Shown in pieces: positions 14,293-21,422 of a stretch of 64,000 nt of DNA. The position numbers and the translations under genes are program-made. Below the pieces are notes generated by a model. The model made no database searches. It saw nothing but the letters and a program-made list of their open reading frames with translations, and had not been told where the DNA came from. The stretch is from Nitrososphaerota archaeon (GTDB taxonomy: Archaea > Thermoproteota > Nitrososphaeria > Conexivisphaerales > UBA164): the NCBI GenBank assembly GCA_023381255.1, contig JAMCTX010000002.1, positions 1 to 64,000 on the forward strand, in the 5' to 3' direction. Positions within the stretch are counted from its first letter, which is position 1. Each line of letters begins with the position of its first letter.

Positions 14293-14669
14293 TATGGCTC
14301 CCTCATTTCTTTTAGCTGCATGAATGCCAATGTTTCATCCTGCTCCCTGACCTTTTGCTCAAGCTCCTTTTGCCTTTGTTTGATTTCAAGATATTCTTCC
14401 TTTGACACTATCACGAACCCGTCATTCATCCTGTATAAGTACCCGTTCCTGCCCGCAAGCAACTTGCTGATTTCACCGGGATGCAAAGTCGCCACCTCAA
14501 CTGTCTCCCTTACTCCGCGCGCAAAATAGGACCTGGTGAAGCGTATCATGCCGTCATCTTCTACCTTGTATGCGCTAACCCAGTAGCGCATGTTTCTATT
14601 CGTTATAACGGTGTGATAAAAGTGCTTTTGCTGTGATTCCCATTTTTCCTTGAATTCATCAAGGTTCAT
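14289..14669 (-). CDS. Hypothetical protein with C-terminal coiled coil, 126 aa
   Basis: N-terminal aromatic-rich domain (KHFYHTVITNRNMRYWVSAY), then strands, then a Glu/Gln-rich coiled coil (KQRQKELEQKVREQDETL). No family recognised. 4-base overlaps on both sides. Confidence 0.5.
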   Translation of the reverse strand: MNLDEFKEKWESQQKHFYHTVITNRNMRYWVSAYKVEDDGMIRFTRSYFARGVRETVEVATLHPGEISKLLAGRNGYLYRMNDGFVIVSKEEYLEIKQRQKELEQKVREQDETLAFMQLKEMREPY

Positions 14670-14815
14670 GCCGCGGACCTCTCCAGGAGTAGCTTTATGC
14701 TATTGACCTTTTCCTCGATCCTTGCAAGGTCCTTGATGACCTGGCTTCTCAGCTCTGCATTTTCCTGCTTCAGCCTCCTCAGCTCTGCCTTTTCAATTAG
14801 TGATTGTTGTGCCAT
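14666..14815 (-). CDS. Small coiled-coil protein, 49 aa
   Basis: A short gene read from the minus strand: it starts MAQQSLIEKAELRRLKQENA and ends KLLLERSAA, a continuous heptad-rich helix. Its stop overlaps the next ATG (14666-14669), and its ATG directly follows the TAA of the upstream gene (14816-14818). Function unknown; probably an oligomerisation or partner peptide. Confidence 0.55.
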   Translation of the reverse strand: MAQQSLIEKAELRRLKQENAELRSQVIKDLARIEEKVNSIKLLLERSAA

Positions 14816-15253
14816 TTATGCACTCACCATTAGAAATTCGTGTAACAGTTTTTGCAAGAAAGCTGGCACTGCGTTTATTGATCCTTCAGTATAGGGTAAT
14901 ATTTCACCGCCTAAACTTGTAGTTTCTGAATGATAATACAGGGTTATTTCATCATACCCATTTTTACTTGCCGGATTCCTGTTAAGCAAAGTTACAGAGC
15001 CATATAACGAGTTTTGTGAGGTTTCTTCATATTTGTAAAGAAATACTGTCTGGTCATATATTACCCATTCAAGTATGCGGCTGTCCATGGTAGTTAGTCC
15101 GTCTATTTTATTCTCAAATTCCGGCTTAATCTCCTCGCCATTCAGGCGGAAGATTCTGTTCTCCTCATAATTTATTATGTCTGAAAATAAGCTCTTTGTG
15201 GTTATGCCTTTATATTTAAAGAACGTGTTTTTTGCCGATTTCGCTTGCATCAT
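14816..15253 (-). CDS. Hypothetical protein, 145 aa
   Basis: Mixed alpha/beta, without Cys clusters or membrane segments (FSDIINYEENRIFRLNGEE, then WVIYDQTVFLYKYEE). Ends AFLQKLLHEFLMVSA. No family recognised. The start overlaps the stop of the ribbon-helix-helix gene by 4 bases; second gene of the long operon. Confidence 0.5.
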   Translation of the reverse strand: MMQAKSAKNTFFKYKGITTKSLFSDIINYEENRIFRLNGEEIKPEFENKIDGLTTMDSRILEWVIYDQTVFLYKYEETSQNSLYGSVTLLNRNPASKNGYDEITLYYHSETTSLGGEILPYTEGSINAVPAFLQKLLHEFLMVSA

Positions 15254-15456
15254 GCTTCTGCCTCCTCAAGTTTTTCGAGTGCCTTTTTCGTGTCCTTAAG
15301 ACTCCGGTTCTCCCCGTCTTTGGACGCAGAGCCGGCAACCGCACTTTTCATCAAACGTTGGACAAGCTGGTCGTATGTCTCTCGCTGATACAACTTCAAT
15401 GTATCAAGCTTCTTTTTTGTGGCTGGTTTTACGGGAACGTTAACATATCTGCTCAT
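15250..15456 (-). CDS. Ribbon-helix-helix regulator, 68 aa
   Basis: Starts MSRYVNVPVKPATKKKLDTL, a typical ribbon strand and first helix, followed by YDQLVQRLMKSA (second helix) and a charged helical tail. Likely a DNA-binding repressor. First gene of the long operon, so it probably controls its own transcription. The palindrome TGTTGCAACA at 15464-15473 lies eight bases before the ATG and a TATA-like AT run lies at 15480-15491. The ATG at 15456 is preferred over the upstream GTG at 15474, which lies inside the operator. Confidence 0.75.
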   Translation of the reverse strand: MSRYVNVPVKPATKKKLDTLKLYQRETYDQLVQRLMKSAVAGSASKDGENRSLKDTKKALEKLEEAEA

Positions 15457-15463
15457 TGCAATC

Positions 15464-15473
15464 TGTTGCAACA
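15464..15473. promoter_or_regulatory. Operator palindrome O1
   Basis: Perfect 10-base palindrome TGTTGCAACA between the promoter and the ATG of the ribbon-helix-helix gene. Same sequence as O2, one mismatch to O3. Binding here would block the long operon. Confidence 0.6.
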
Positions 15474-15479
15474 CGGAGC

Positions 15480-15491
15480 TATATAAATATT
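15480..15491 (-). promoter_or_regulatory. Promoter (TATA-like) of the long minus-strand operon
   Basis: Read on the minus strand, AATATTTATATA lies 24-35 bases before the ATG at 15456, the distance expected for a leaderless archaeal transcript. Confidence 0.55.
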
Positions 15492-15517
15492 GCTATTTGC
15501 GGCTACGAAAAGCTCAT

Positions 15518-15527
15518 TGTTGCAACA
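15518..15527. promoter_or_regulatory. Operator palindrome O2
   Basis: Perfect palindrome TGTTGCAACA in the centre of the divergent control region between the long operon and the AbrB-like gene, 54 bases from O1. A TATA-like run ATATATATTTAT (15531-15542) for the plus-strand gene follows directly. Confidence 0.6.
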
Positions 15528-15547
15528 AAAATATATATTTATACTAC

Positions 15548-15557
15548 TGTTGCAATA
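15548..15557. promoter_or_regulatory. Operator O3 before the AbrB-like gene
   Basis: TGTTGCAATA, one base off the palindrome of O1/O2, 12 bases before the ATG of the AbrB-like gene and just downstream of its TATA-like run. Suggests that the same regulator also represses the plus-strand gene. Confidence 0.5.
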
Positions 15558-15568
15558 GATTATTTGTA

Positions 15569-15778
15569 ATGAAGGAGGAAATAATTGGGTTGAGCAAAGT
15601 TAATAGGGCAAATAAAACAAATTCGTTACGCATAATTATCCCAGAAAGAATAGGCAAATTTCTCAACGTTACAGCAGGCGATTCCATCGCGTGGTATTTA
15701 GCGGAAACTACGGATGAAAATGGAAATACGGTAAAAATACTAACCATCAAAAAGGCTATGGGTCTTGAACGTCTGTAA
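15569..15778 (+). CDS. AbrB/SpoVT-type swapped-hairpin DNA-binding protein
   Basis: 69 residues. The core NSLRIIIPERIGKFLNVTAGDSIAWYLAE is the swapped-hairpin AbrB pattern (strand, IP, helix, G-D-x-I, strand). It is the only plus-strand gene of the element, divergent from the ribbon-helix-helix gene, and so a good candidate for the second half of a genetic switch. The ATG at 15569 fits a leaderless transcript from the TATA at 15531-15542; a TTG 21 bases later, preceded by GGAGG, is an alternative start. Its 3' end overlaps the convergent coiled-coil gene by 23 bases. Confidence 0.75.
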   Translation: MKEEIIGLSKVNRANKTNSLRIIIPERIGKFLNVTAGDSIAWYLAETTDENGNTVKILTIKKAMGLERL

Positions 15779-16064
15779 TGTCTATTAATGTATATTTTAT
15801 TTTATGTTTGCTTATTTTCTCTTTTAGCTCTCCGTTTTCCTTTTCAAGCTGTTTTATGCGCGCCTCCAAGTCCTCATTTTCCAGCCTGAGCCTTTTGTAT
15901 TCGCGGACAATAGGTTCAACTTTCTCCGCCGCAAGCCTTTCAATCCTTTCGTTTATCTCATCCGCATGTTCCTCATAATAGAGTTTTGCATCAAAATCTT
16001 CGCGCATCTCCCTTATCCGCTGCTCCATGACCTGCTCAAAAACACGGCCATAATAATCAGGCAT
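15756..16064 (-). CDS. Long coiled-coil protein, 102 aa
   Basis: Strongly charged heptad repeats over most of its length (LAAEKVEPIVREYKRLRLEN and RIKQLEKENGELKEK), no other motif. Function unknown. Lies outside the long operon, between the recombinase and the control region. Confidence 0.5.
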   Translation of the reverse strand: MPDYYGRVFEQVMEQRIREMREDFDAKLYYEEHADEINERIERLAAEKVEPIVREYKRLRLENEDLEARIKQLEKENGELKEKISKHKIKYTLIDITDVQDP

Positions 16065-16175
16065 GATATGGGTAGTGGAATTTCCGGCTTATAAACTGTT
16101 ATCGCCACAAAGGGGGGAGGGGGTATATTTTGCGTTTTTTTGCAAAAAAATTGAAATTCATTAGAAAATTACATT
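16065..16175. other. Intergenic segment with G-run and T7GCA7-like inverted repeat
   Basis: Contains a purine-rich GGGGGGAGGGGG at about 16117-16128 and, just after, TTTTTTTGCAAAAAAA, a near-perfect inverted repeat. May be a transcription end signal for the recombinase transcript or a recombination site; no direct evidence for either. Confidence 0.3.
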
Positions 16176-17312
16176 TCATTTTTCCACTTTTTTCTTTAAT
16201 TCCGCAATGTCCTTGAGAATGTCTGCCAACTTTTCAAGCAAATCCGCGTTAGGGATTGCGGACTTTGCAATTTCCTCCGGGTTCAGCGGCGACCCGCATT
16301 TGCCACAATATCTTTGCCCCGGCGTGTTCTCCGCGCCGCACCTGGGGCATTTCAGGGGCACGAATTCGGGTGCCTTGGGCTTGGTTTCCTTCCCCTTGTA
16401 GATTGCCGCCAGCTTGTCGTCAAGGTCCGCGCTTGCCATGTGGACATACCTGGAAGGTGTATCGCTGCCGGAAGCCCAGCCGTAGCGCAGCCTCATTTCA
16501 TACTCGGTCAGATAACGGGCGTTCGCGGTTGCGCTTGAATGCCTGAAAAGGTGCGGATAAATCCGTTTCTTTACCCCAGCCCTTTTCGCTGTCCTTTTCA
16601 GCATGACCCTGAGCTTCACGTATGACAGGTGCTTCCCCGGCAGCGATTCCCAGAGCCACGCATCGGGGTTCCCTTTCCCTGGGTGCTGGTCAAGCCATTG
16701 CGAAAGCAGCGGCACCGAGGTTATCAGCCTTTCCGTCCTGCCCCCGGTCTTGCCTGAAACGCGTATTTTGGCTCCCATGTCGTCAAAACTCACATCCCCT
16801 ATTTTTGCCGGCAAAATCTCGCCTATCCTGAACCCGCCGTCGTACAAGACCGCTATTATCGCCTTGTCTCTCGCCGTTTTTGCGCTGCTTATCAACGCCT
16901 TCACCTCATCCTCCGTGAGTATTTCCGGCTCCTTTGTTTCGTTTCGCTTGACACCGGTCCTGATCCACTTTACGATGTCGGGGTAGGGCGCGCTCTTTTC
17001 TATGCTCCCCGTAAGCAGCCAGCGGTAGAATATCTTAACGCCCCTGAGAGTCGTATCCCTTGTCCACGGGGTCTTTGTTTCCGTCATTTTCATGACAAAC
17101 CTTTCTAAGTCATCCTTTGTTGCATCGCGCAGCGGCCTGCCGAGAAACCGGGAAAGTATGATCAGCGTTTCAATGTGCCTGTATATCCTGCTGATTGAGT
17201 AATTGGACTTTTGCAGCGTCCTGACAAACTGCACGGCATCGGGGTCAAGCTTCAGCATCTCCCTTTCAACCTTGGTCTTGAAATAATAAATGTCGCTCAT
17301 TATGCTTGCCAT
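16176..17312 (-). CDS. Tyrosine recombinase/integrase with C-terminal zinc ribbon
   Basis: 378 residues. An N-terminal SAM-like core-binding domain covers about 20-105. The catalytic domain carries Arg162 (GGFRIGE), Lys188 (SGKTGGR), His254 and Arg257 (HLFRHS), Trp279 in the second His/Trp position, and the nucleophile Tyr289 (SRYVHM). All expected catalytic positions are present, so it should be active. A zinc ribbon follows, with Cys322/325 and Cys336/339, as in several archaeal XerC/D-like integrases. It lies at the right end of the element and probably integrates or excises it. Uninterrupted, so not the split SSV type. Confidence 0.93.
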   Translation of the reverse strand: MASIMSDIYYFKTKVEREMLKLDPDAVQFVRTLQKSNYSISRIYRHIETLIILSRFLGRPLRDATKDDLERFVMKMTETKTPWTRDTTLRGVKIFYRWLLTGSIEKSAPYPDIVKWIRTGVKRNETKEPEILTEDEVKALISSAKTARDKAIIAVLYDGGFRIGEILPAKIGDVSFDDMGAKIRVSGKTGGRTERLITSVPLLSQWLDQHPGKGNPDAWLWESLPGKHLSYVKLRVMLKRTAKRAGVKKRIYPHLFRHSSATANARYLTEYEMRLRYGWASGSDTPSRYVHMASADLDDKLAAIYKGKETKPKAPEFVPLKCPRCGAENTPGQRYCGKCGSPLNPEEIAKSAIPNADLLEKLADILKDIAELKKKVEK

Positions 17313-17390
17313 GGGATGCGTACCTTTTAATCTTTAGCCCACCCCCGGCTCCTTAATTAAAATATTTTCAGCTGCAAAAAAGGCAAATAA

Positions 17391-17398
17391 TTTATATT
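17391..17398 (+). promoter_or_regulatory. TATA box of the Rieske gene
   Basis: TTTATATT lies 23-30 bases before the ATG at 17421, the spacing of a leaderless archaeal promoter. Confidence 0.5.
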
Positions 17399-17420
17399 TT
17401 AACAATTAATTACTTTCAGC

Positions 17421-17753
17421 ATGAAAGTGAAAGTTCACGTGCACGCATTTGAAGAAAGGAACTCCTTGATTGTATGGCTAAACGGAAGGCCTGTGCTTGT
17501 TGCAAAAGAAGGTGATAAGTTCTATGGTATGGATGCCGTGTGCGCTCACATGGGATGTGCCATTTTAAGCGAAGTTAACGGGACAACTGCAGTATGCCCT
17601 GCCCACGGGGCCAAGTATGATATAACCAATGGCAAAATGATAGAAAAGCCAATGATCAAGCCCGAGATACAGTGCGAACAGGAAGAAATCAGGCTTCCGT
17701 TAAAAACCCACTCGGTCAAGGTGGGGCCTGACGGGCTACTTGACATAGAGTGA
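17421..17753 (+). CDS. Rieske [2Fe-2S] ferredoxin
   Basis: 110 residues, a soluble single-domain Rieske protein. Cluster ligands are Cys41 and His43 (CAHMGC) and Cys59 and His62 (CPAHGAKYD), exactly the CxH...CxxH pattern. No transmembrane anchor, so it is a cytoplasmic electron carrier, perhaps for a dioxygenase-like or other redox partner not visible here. First chromosomal gene right of the integrated element. Confidence 0.92.
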   Translation: MKVKVHVHAFEERNSLIVWLNGRPVLVAKEGDKFYGMDAVCAHMGCAILSEVNGTTAVCPAHGAKYDITNGKMIEKPMIKPEIQCEQEEIRLPLKTHSVKVGPDGLLDIE

Positions 17754-17794
17754 GCTCTAGAGTGCCATATAATTAATGCTCCCCCAAACGCCGG

Positions 17795-17813
17795 CTGCTG
17801 TAGGGGCCAGCAG
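17795..17813 (+). terminator. Small hairpin after the Rieske gene
   Basis: CTGCTG and CAGCAG pair across a seven-base loop (TAGGGGC) about 40 bases after the stop of the Rieske gene. Could mark the transcript end; weak evidence. Confidence 0.25.
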
Positions 17814-17850
17814 AAAATAACAATTTAAGGTCACGTTGCAGGCGCATAAA

Positions 17851-17863
17851 AAATATTTATATA
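17851..17863 (+). promoter_or_regulatory. TATA box of the phosphoesterase gene
   Basis: AAATATTTATATA lies 27-39 bases before the ATG at 17890. This supports the start at 17890 rather than an in-frame ATG at 17836, which lies upstream of the promoter. Confidence 0.55.
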
Positions 17864-17889
17864 GTATTTGCTATTATCTAGCATATGGC

Positions 17890-19911
17890 ATGAATAAAAA
17901 ATACCTTCAATTAAGTTCCTTGGCTTTTATAATACTTATATCTGTTTCAGGTCCTGTTTCATTTGCTTTTGCGCAGCCAAATTCCACTACTCCCATTAAG
18001 CATGTGATATACATTATGAAGGAAAACCAGTCGTTCGACGATTACTTTGGCGTTTATCCATACGGCCCCAATAATATGCTGGTTAACAATTCAATTGTAA
18101 AGGAACTTTCAGTCCCCTATGGGATCCAAAATGACACATCAAGCATAAAGGTCCCAAATTACCCTGGACTCGGATGGCTTTTGGGTTATTCACACTTATC
18201 TTACCTAAATTCGTCAACTCAGGTTGATCCGGGCGAAGGCTGGGTTGATTACCACGGCGACTGGGACTGGGGAAGAAACAACGGGTTTGCTGCATACTCT
18301 GGTTCCGCAAGCCTTGTATACGTTTCATACCAGCAGATCCCATTTTACTGGGATTATGCAGAGGAGTACGTGCTTGCAGACAACTACTATACACCTGTGC
18401 TGACAGAAACCCTTCCTAACAGGCTGGCTTCATTATCAGGCTATACTCCCGTATCAAACGACTTCGGGCCGCCTCCATACGTGAACCTTAACCAGACAAT
18501 ATTTTACCAGTTAAATCAAAAAGGGGTAAGCTGGGGGTATTTTGAGCTTTTCAGCTCCGCAACCAATCCGCCTTCAAGCGAAATCTATCCATTAAACTCT
18601 ATTCAGGGATTCACCAACAATCCGGCTTACATGAACAACGTTGAGAATCTTTCAGTGTTTCTAGCTGAAGCAAAGAACGGCACCCTGCCAGCGGTTTCAT
18701 TTGTTATGCCTTTTGGCCTTGCGGGTGAGGGAAATGTTCCTGATGTTTCAGAGCATCCACCGGCAAACATTACACTGGGGCAGGATTGGACGGTGAACTT
18801 GATTAATGCCGTAATGCAAGGACCAGACTGGAACAGCTCTGCTATATTTATAACGTGGGATGAATGGGGCGGCTTTTACGACAGCGTACCGCCTCCACAG
18901 ATGAATGCGTTTGGTTACGGGGGAAGGGTGCCACTTTTAATAATATCGCCATATGCGAAAGAGAATTATGTCGATAGCACAGTGCTAAATCATGACAGCA
19001 TACTGAAGTTTATAGATTATAACTGGAACATCCCATATCTCAGTTCTTGGGTTGCGCAATCCGGGAGCGTGCTAAGCGCGTTTGACTTTAACCAAAATCC
19101 AAGGCCGCCTATAATTCTTGGGCCGACTACCACCGTAGCGGGCACAAATGGCAACAGCGGTGGTTATATACAATTTGAAAACGGCAGCAAATTGTCATTA
19201 ACTGCTGAGCTAACTTCCGAGCAATACCCAATACCGCTGCAGATCCCATTGAGCTCTTTAAATTACACATCACCTCCGTTCAAGATGCCTGTATCAACAT
19301 ATGCTTTCAGCGTTCCACCAACATGGCTGTCATCTGCTCAGTTGTTCCTGATATTATTCTCCCTCATAGCGCTGATTGTGGCTTTGGTGATCAACAGGTT
19401 CAGCAACAGGCTGGGCCTGAGGCAGGTGCTGCTTATAATCAGCGTATTGTTCGGGTTGATTACTTCCGTACTAGGCATGATATGGACAGCCATACCTGCA
19501 CCGCCAGTGCCTCCCACAGAACCAACTTATTCATTTATAACCGATCTGGGTTTCATCATGATAGCCCTTGGAATAATAATTTTTGCATTTCCATACATAA
19601 GGAAGTACCTGCCCAAGGCTGAAAGCAACCCAATTCCAGACAACATTAAAATGGTGGCAAAGCTTGTAATTATAGGAGGAGCAGCTGCAGTAATAGCAAG
19701 CATAATGGCCACTCCGGGGATAATATTTCCAGTGAGCACGCTTACGCCGAGCCCCCTGAATCCACCTCAGACAGTGCTGCAGATGTTGCTTGCCACTTTA
19801 AGCCCTCTTACAGGAATTGGCGTTTTAATAACAGCAGCATCGCTGAGCGCGCTTTTAATACATACCATGAATATGCACAGAAAAGAAATGAAATTAAATC
19901 TAACCAATTAA
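17890..19911 (+). CDS. Secreted acid phosphatase/phospholipase C-type phosphoesterase with membrane C-terminus
   Basis: 673 residues from the ATG at 17890. A signal peptide (about residues 1-29, ending SFAFA) is followed by a phosphoesterase domain of the phospholipase C/acid phosphatase family: HVIYIMKENQSFDDYFG near the start, and TWDEWGGFYDSVPPP and GRVPLLIISPYAK near its end. A Ser/Thr-rich linker then leads to about five transmembrane helices. The enzyme should act outside the cell on phosphate esters, with its C-terminus anchored in the membrane. Ends 12 bases into the convergent luciferase-like gene. Confidence 0.85.
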   Translation: MNKKYLQLSSLAFIILISVSGPVSFAFAQPNSTTPIKHVIYIMKENQSFDDYFGVYPYGPNNMLVNNSIVKELSVPYGIQNDTSSIKVPNYPGLGWLLGYSHLSYLNSSTQVDPGEGWVDYHGDWDWGRNNGFAAYSGSASLVYVSYQQIPFYWDYAEEYVLADNYYTPVLTETLPNRLASLSGYTPVSNDFGPPPYVNLNQTIFYQLNQKGVSWGYFELFSSATNPPSSEIYPLNSIQGFTNNPAYMNNVENLSVFLAEAKNGTLPAVSFVMPFGLAGEGNVPDVSEHPPANITLGQDWTVNLINAVMQGPDWNSSAIFITWDEWGGFYDSVPPPQMNAFGYGGRVPLLIISPYAKENYVDSTVLNHDSILKFIDYNWNIPYLSSWVAQSGSVLSAFDFNQNPRPPIILGPTTTVAGTNGNSGGYIQFENGSKLSLTAELTSEQYPIPLQIPLSSLNYTSPPFKMPVSTYAFSVPPTWLSSAQLFLILFSLIALIVALVINRFSNRLGLRQVLLIISVLFGLITSVLGMIWTAIPAPPVPPTEPTYSFITDLGFIMIALGIIIFAFPYIRKYLPKAESNPIPDNIKMVAKLVIIGGAAAVIASIMATPGIIFPVSTLTPSPLNPPQTVLQMLLATLSPLTGIGVLITAASLSALLIHTMNMHRKEMKLNLTN

Positions 19912-20739
19912 TTTTTTTAAATAATTTATTTTTTCTTCAGGTGTATAATTTGATGTAAAATACGGGTATATAACTGGCACGTCTACCCCATTACTGACAA
20001 AAAAGTTTAAGGCATAATTGACCTCAGAAGCGGAGGGATTTACCAGCAGTACCCCCTTTTCCTGCAGCATCTTCATGTCTTTCCCTGTAATTTCCCTTGG
20101 CAAACCCGTAAGTATTTTTTCCTTCTCAAAAAGCGACGCGTACTGCGGCAGGTTGCTGTACTTGATAAATTCTTCCTTCGCCAAATTTTCAGCCCTTTCC
20201 CTTGACCAGGATACAAAAATTTTGAGGTAGGAAAACACGATTTTTCCACCCCCACTTTTGAATGTCCTGGCCATTCTGTTTGCATGGCTAAACGTGCTGA
20301 AGTTCAGAATTATGCCGTCAGCGGTTCCAGCAACCATTCTTGCGATTTTTTCTCTCAATGCCGCTGCATATATTTCGAGTCCAGCATTGGTAGAACGTAT
20401 CGAGTTTATCACGTTAACAAATCGCTTTATTGCTGCAGACGGTGCATCGGCTACAGTACCGGTTCCAACACCAAGGAAAAAGCGATTGTCAGTCAGGCTC
20501 TGAACAGTTTTAACCTGTTTGGTAAGATAGGAAAGGTCATGTTCAAACACTCTTATAACCCCGCTTCCGGCACGGCAGTCATCTCTTTTTGAAAGTATTG
20601 AAAGTGAAAGCGCTATCGGGTCAACTTCATTGGAAACATCCGGTATTAAAAAATACGAAAATGACCGCAATTCTGCTGACAGTTCAACCGATTCCTTGGG
20701 TGTAAATATATTTGACCGTAAAGCCAGTCCCAAATTCAC
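19900..20739 (-). CDS. Luciferase-like (flavin/F420-dependent) oxidoreductase
   Basis: 279 residues with the pattern of the bacterial luciferase-like family: DPIALSLSILSKRDD (early substrate strand), RFFLGVGTG (the typical LGVGxG turn), ARMVAGTADGIILNF and a C-terminal barrel. Probably an F420- or FMN-dependent oxidoreductase of unknown substrate. Its C-terminus overlaps the phosphoesterase gene tail by 12 bases. Confidence 0.75.
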   Translation of the reverse strand: MNLGLALRSNIFTPKESVELSAELRSFSYFLIPDVSNEVDPIALSLSILSKRDDCRAGSGVIRVFEHDLSYLTKQVKTVQSLTDNRFFLGVGTGTVADAPSAAIKRFVNVINSIRSTNAGLEIYAAALREKIARMVAGTADGIILNFSTFSHANRMARTFKSGGGKIVFSYLKIFVSWSRERAENLAKEEFIKYSNLPQYASLFEKEKILTGLPREITGKDMKMLQEKGVLLVNPSASEVNYALNFFVSNGVDVPVIYPYFTSNYTPEEKINYLKKLIG

Positions 20740-20790
20740 ATCAAAATACTATATGCAGCAAATTTAAACTTATTCTGCGCTTCCACAGTT

Positions 20791-21420
20791 TCAGCCCTCT
20801 ATAATTTCCCTTTGTTCCCGTTCCATTTTTACCTTGAGGAACTCGGGCATTCTGCTTTCGTATTGAGCTATTTTTGCATTATAATCCATTGTCACTTCAA
20901 TTTCGCTTTTGCCGCTCATCAGCCGTTTTCTGACCGATTCATCCATTTGAAATTCTACTGACTTGCCGCCATAGCTTACGCGTTTCTTTTCCAGATCTAC
21001 GGTAACTTCAAGGTTGCCGCTTTTTGCCATTTCCCCAATTTCCCTCAGTGTGTTAATGTCAAGCCTGACCAGTATAAGGCCATTTTTTACGGCATTTTCA
21101 TAAAATATATCACCGAAGGACTCTGCAAGCACGACCCTGAAGCCGTAATCGACCAGCGCCCAAACGGCATTTTCCCTTGACGACCCTATCCCGAAATTTC
21201 TAAGCCCTATCAGCACCGTGCCGTCCCTGAATTTGCTGTTGTTAAGCAGAAAGCCGGTGTTTTCATTGCCTTTTTGATCATATCTCCACCTGTAAAACAG
21301 ATACTTGCCCAATCCCTTTTTTTCCAGAAGCTTGAGAAATTCAGCGGGAATCAACTGGTCTGTGTCAACGTTGTCCATCAAAAGGGGAACCGCCTTTCCG
21401 CTGTACGACTTTAATGTCAT
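20791..21420 (-). CDS. leuD: 3-isopropylmalate dehydratase small subunit
   Basis: 209 residues. The swivel-domain signatures are NVDTDQLIPAEFLK at the start and GIGSSRENAVWALVDYGFRVV, the substrate loop. With LeuC it interconverts 2- and 3-isopropylmalate in leucine biosynthesis. Its length and motifs match bacterial-type LeuD (about 200 residues) rather than the short archaeal form (about 165), suggesting acquisition from bacteria. Follows leuC after two bases, so they form one transcript. Confidence 0.93.
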   Translation of the reverse strand: MTLKSYSGKAVPLLMDNVDTDQLIPAEFLKLLEKKGLGKYLFYRWRYDQKGNENTGFLLNNSKFRDGTVLIGLRNFGIGSSRENAVWALVDYGFRVVLAESFGDIFYENAVKNGLILVRLDINTLREIGEMAKSGNLEVTVDLEKKRVSYGGKSVEFQMDESVRKRLMSGKSEIEVTMDYNAKIAQYESRMPEFLKVKMEREQREIIEG

Positions 21421-21422
21421 TT

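Larger units (their letters stand above)
1..17330. mobile_element. Integrated archaeal mobile element (virus or plasmid), left end outside window
   Basis: Seen: a block of almost exclusively minus-strand, tightly overlapping, mostly unrecognisable small genes, ending next to a tyrosine recombinase. It is followed at 17421 by ordinary chromosomal genes with normal spacing. Replication ATPase, annealing protein, nuclease-like and HTH/RHH/AbrB regulator genes fit a virus or plasmid. No capsid, portal, terminase or conjugation gene is recognised, so the kind of element is open. The right boundary is placed between the recombinase and the Rieske gene; no attachment repeat or tRNA gene was found there. 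The left boundary lies outside the window. Confidence 0.8.

Noticed and set aside
17313..17420. tRNA-based attachment site for the integrase
   Set aside because: No tRNA gene or tRNA-end repeat is present between the recombinase and the Rieske gene; the nearest tRNA is at 24067, well inside chromosomal genes.
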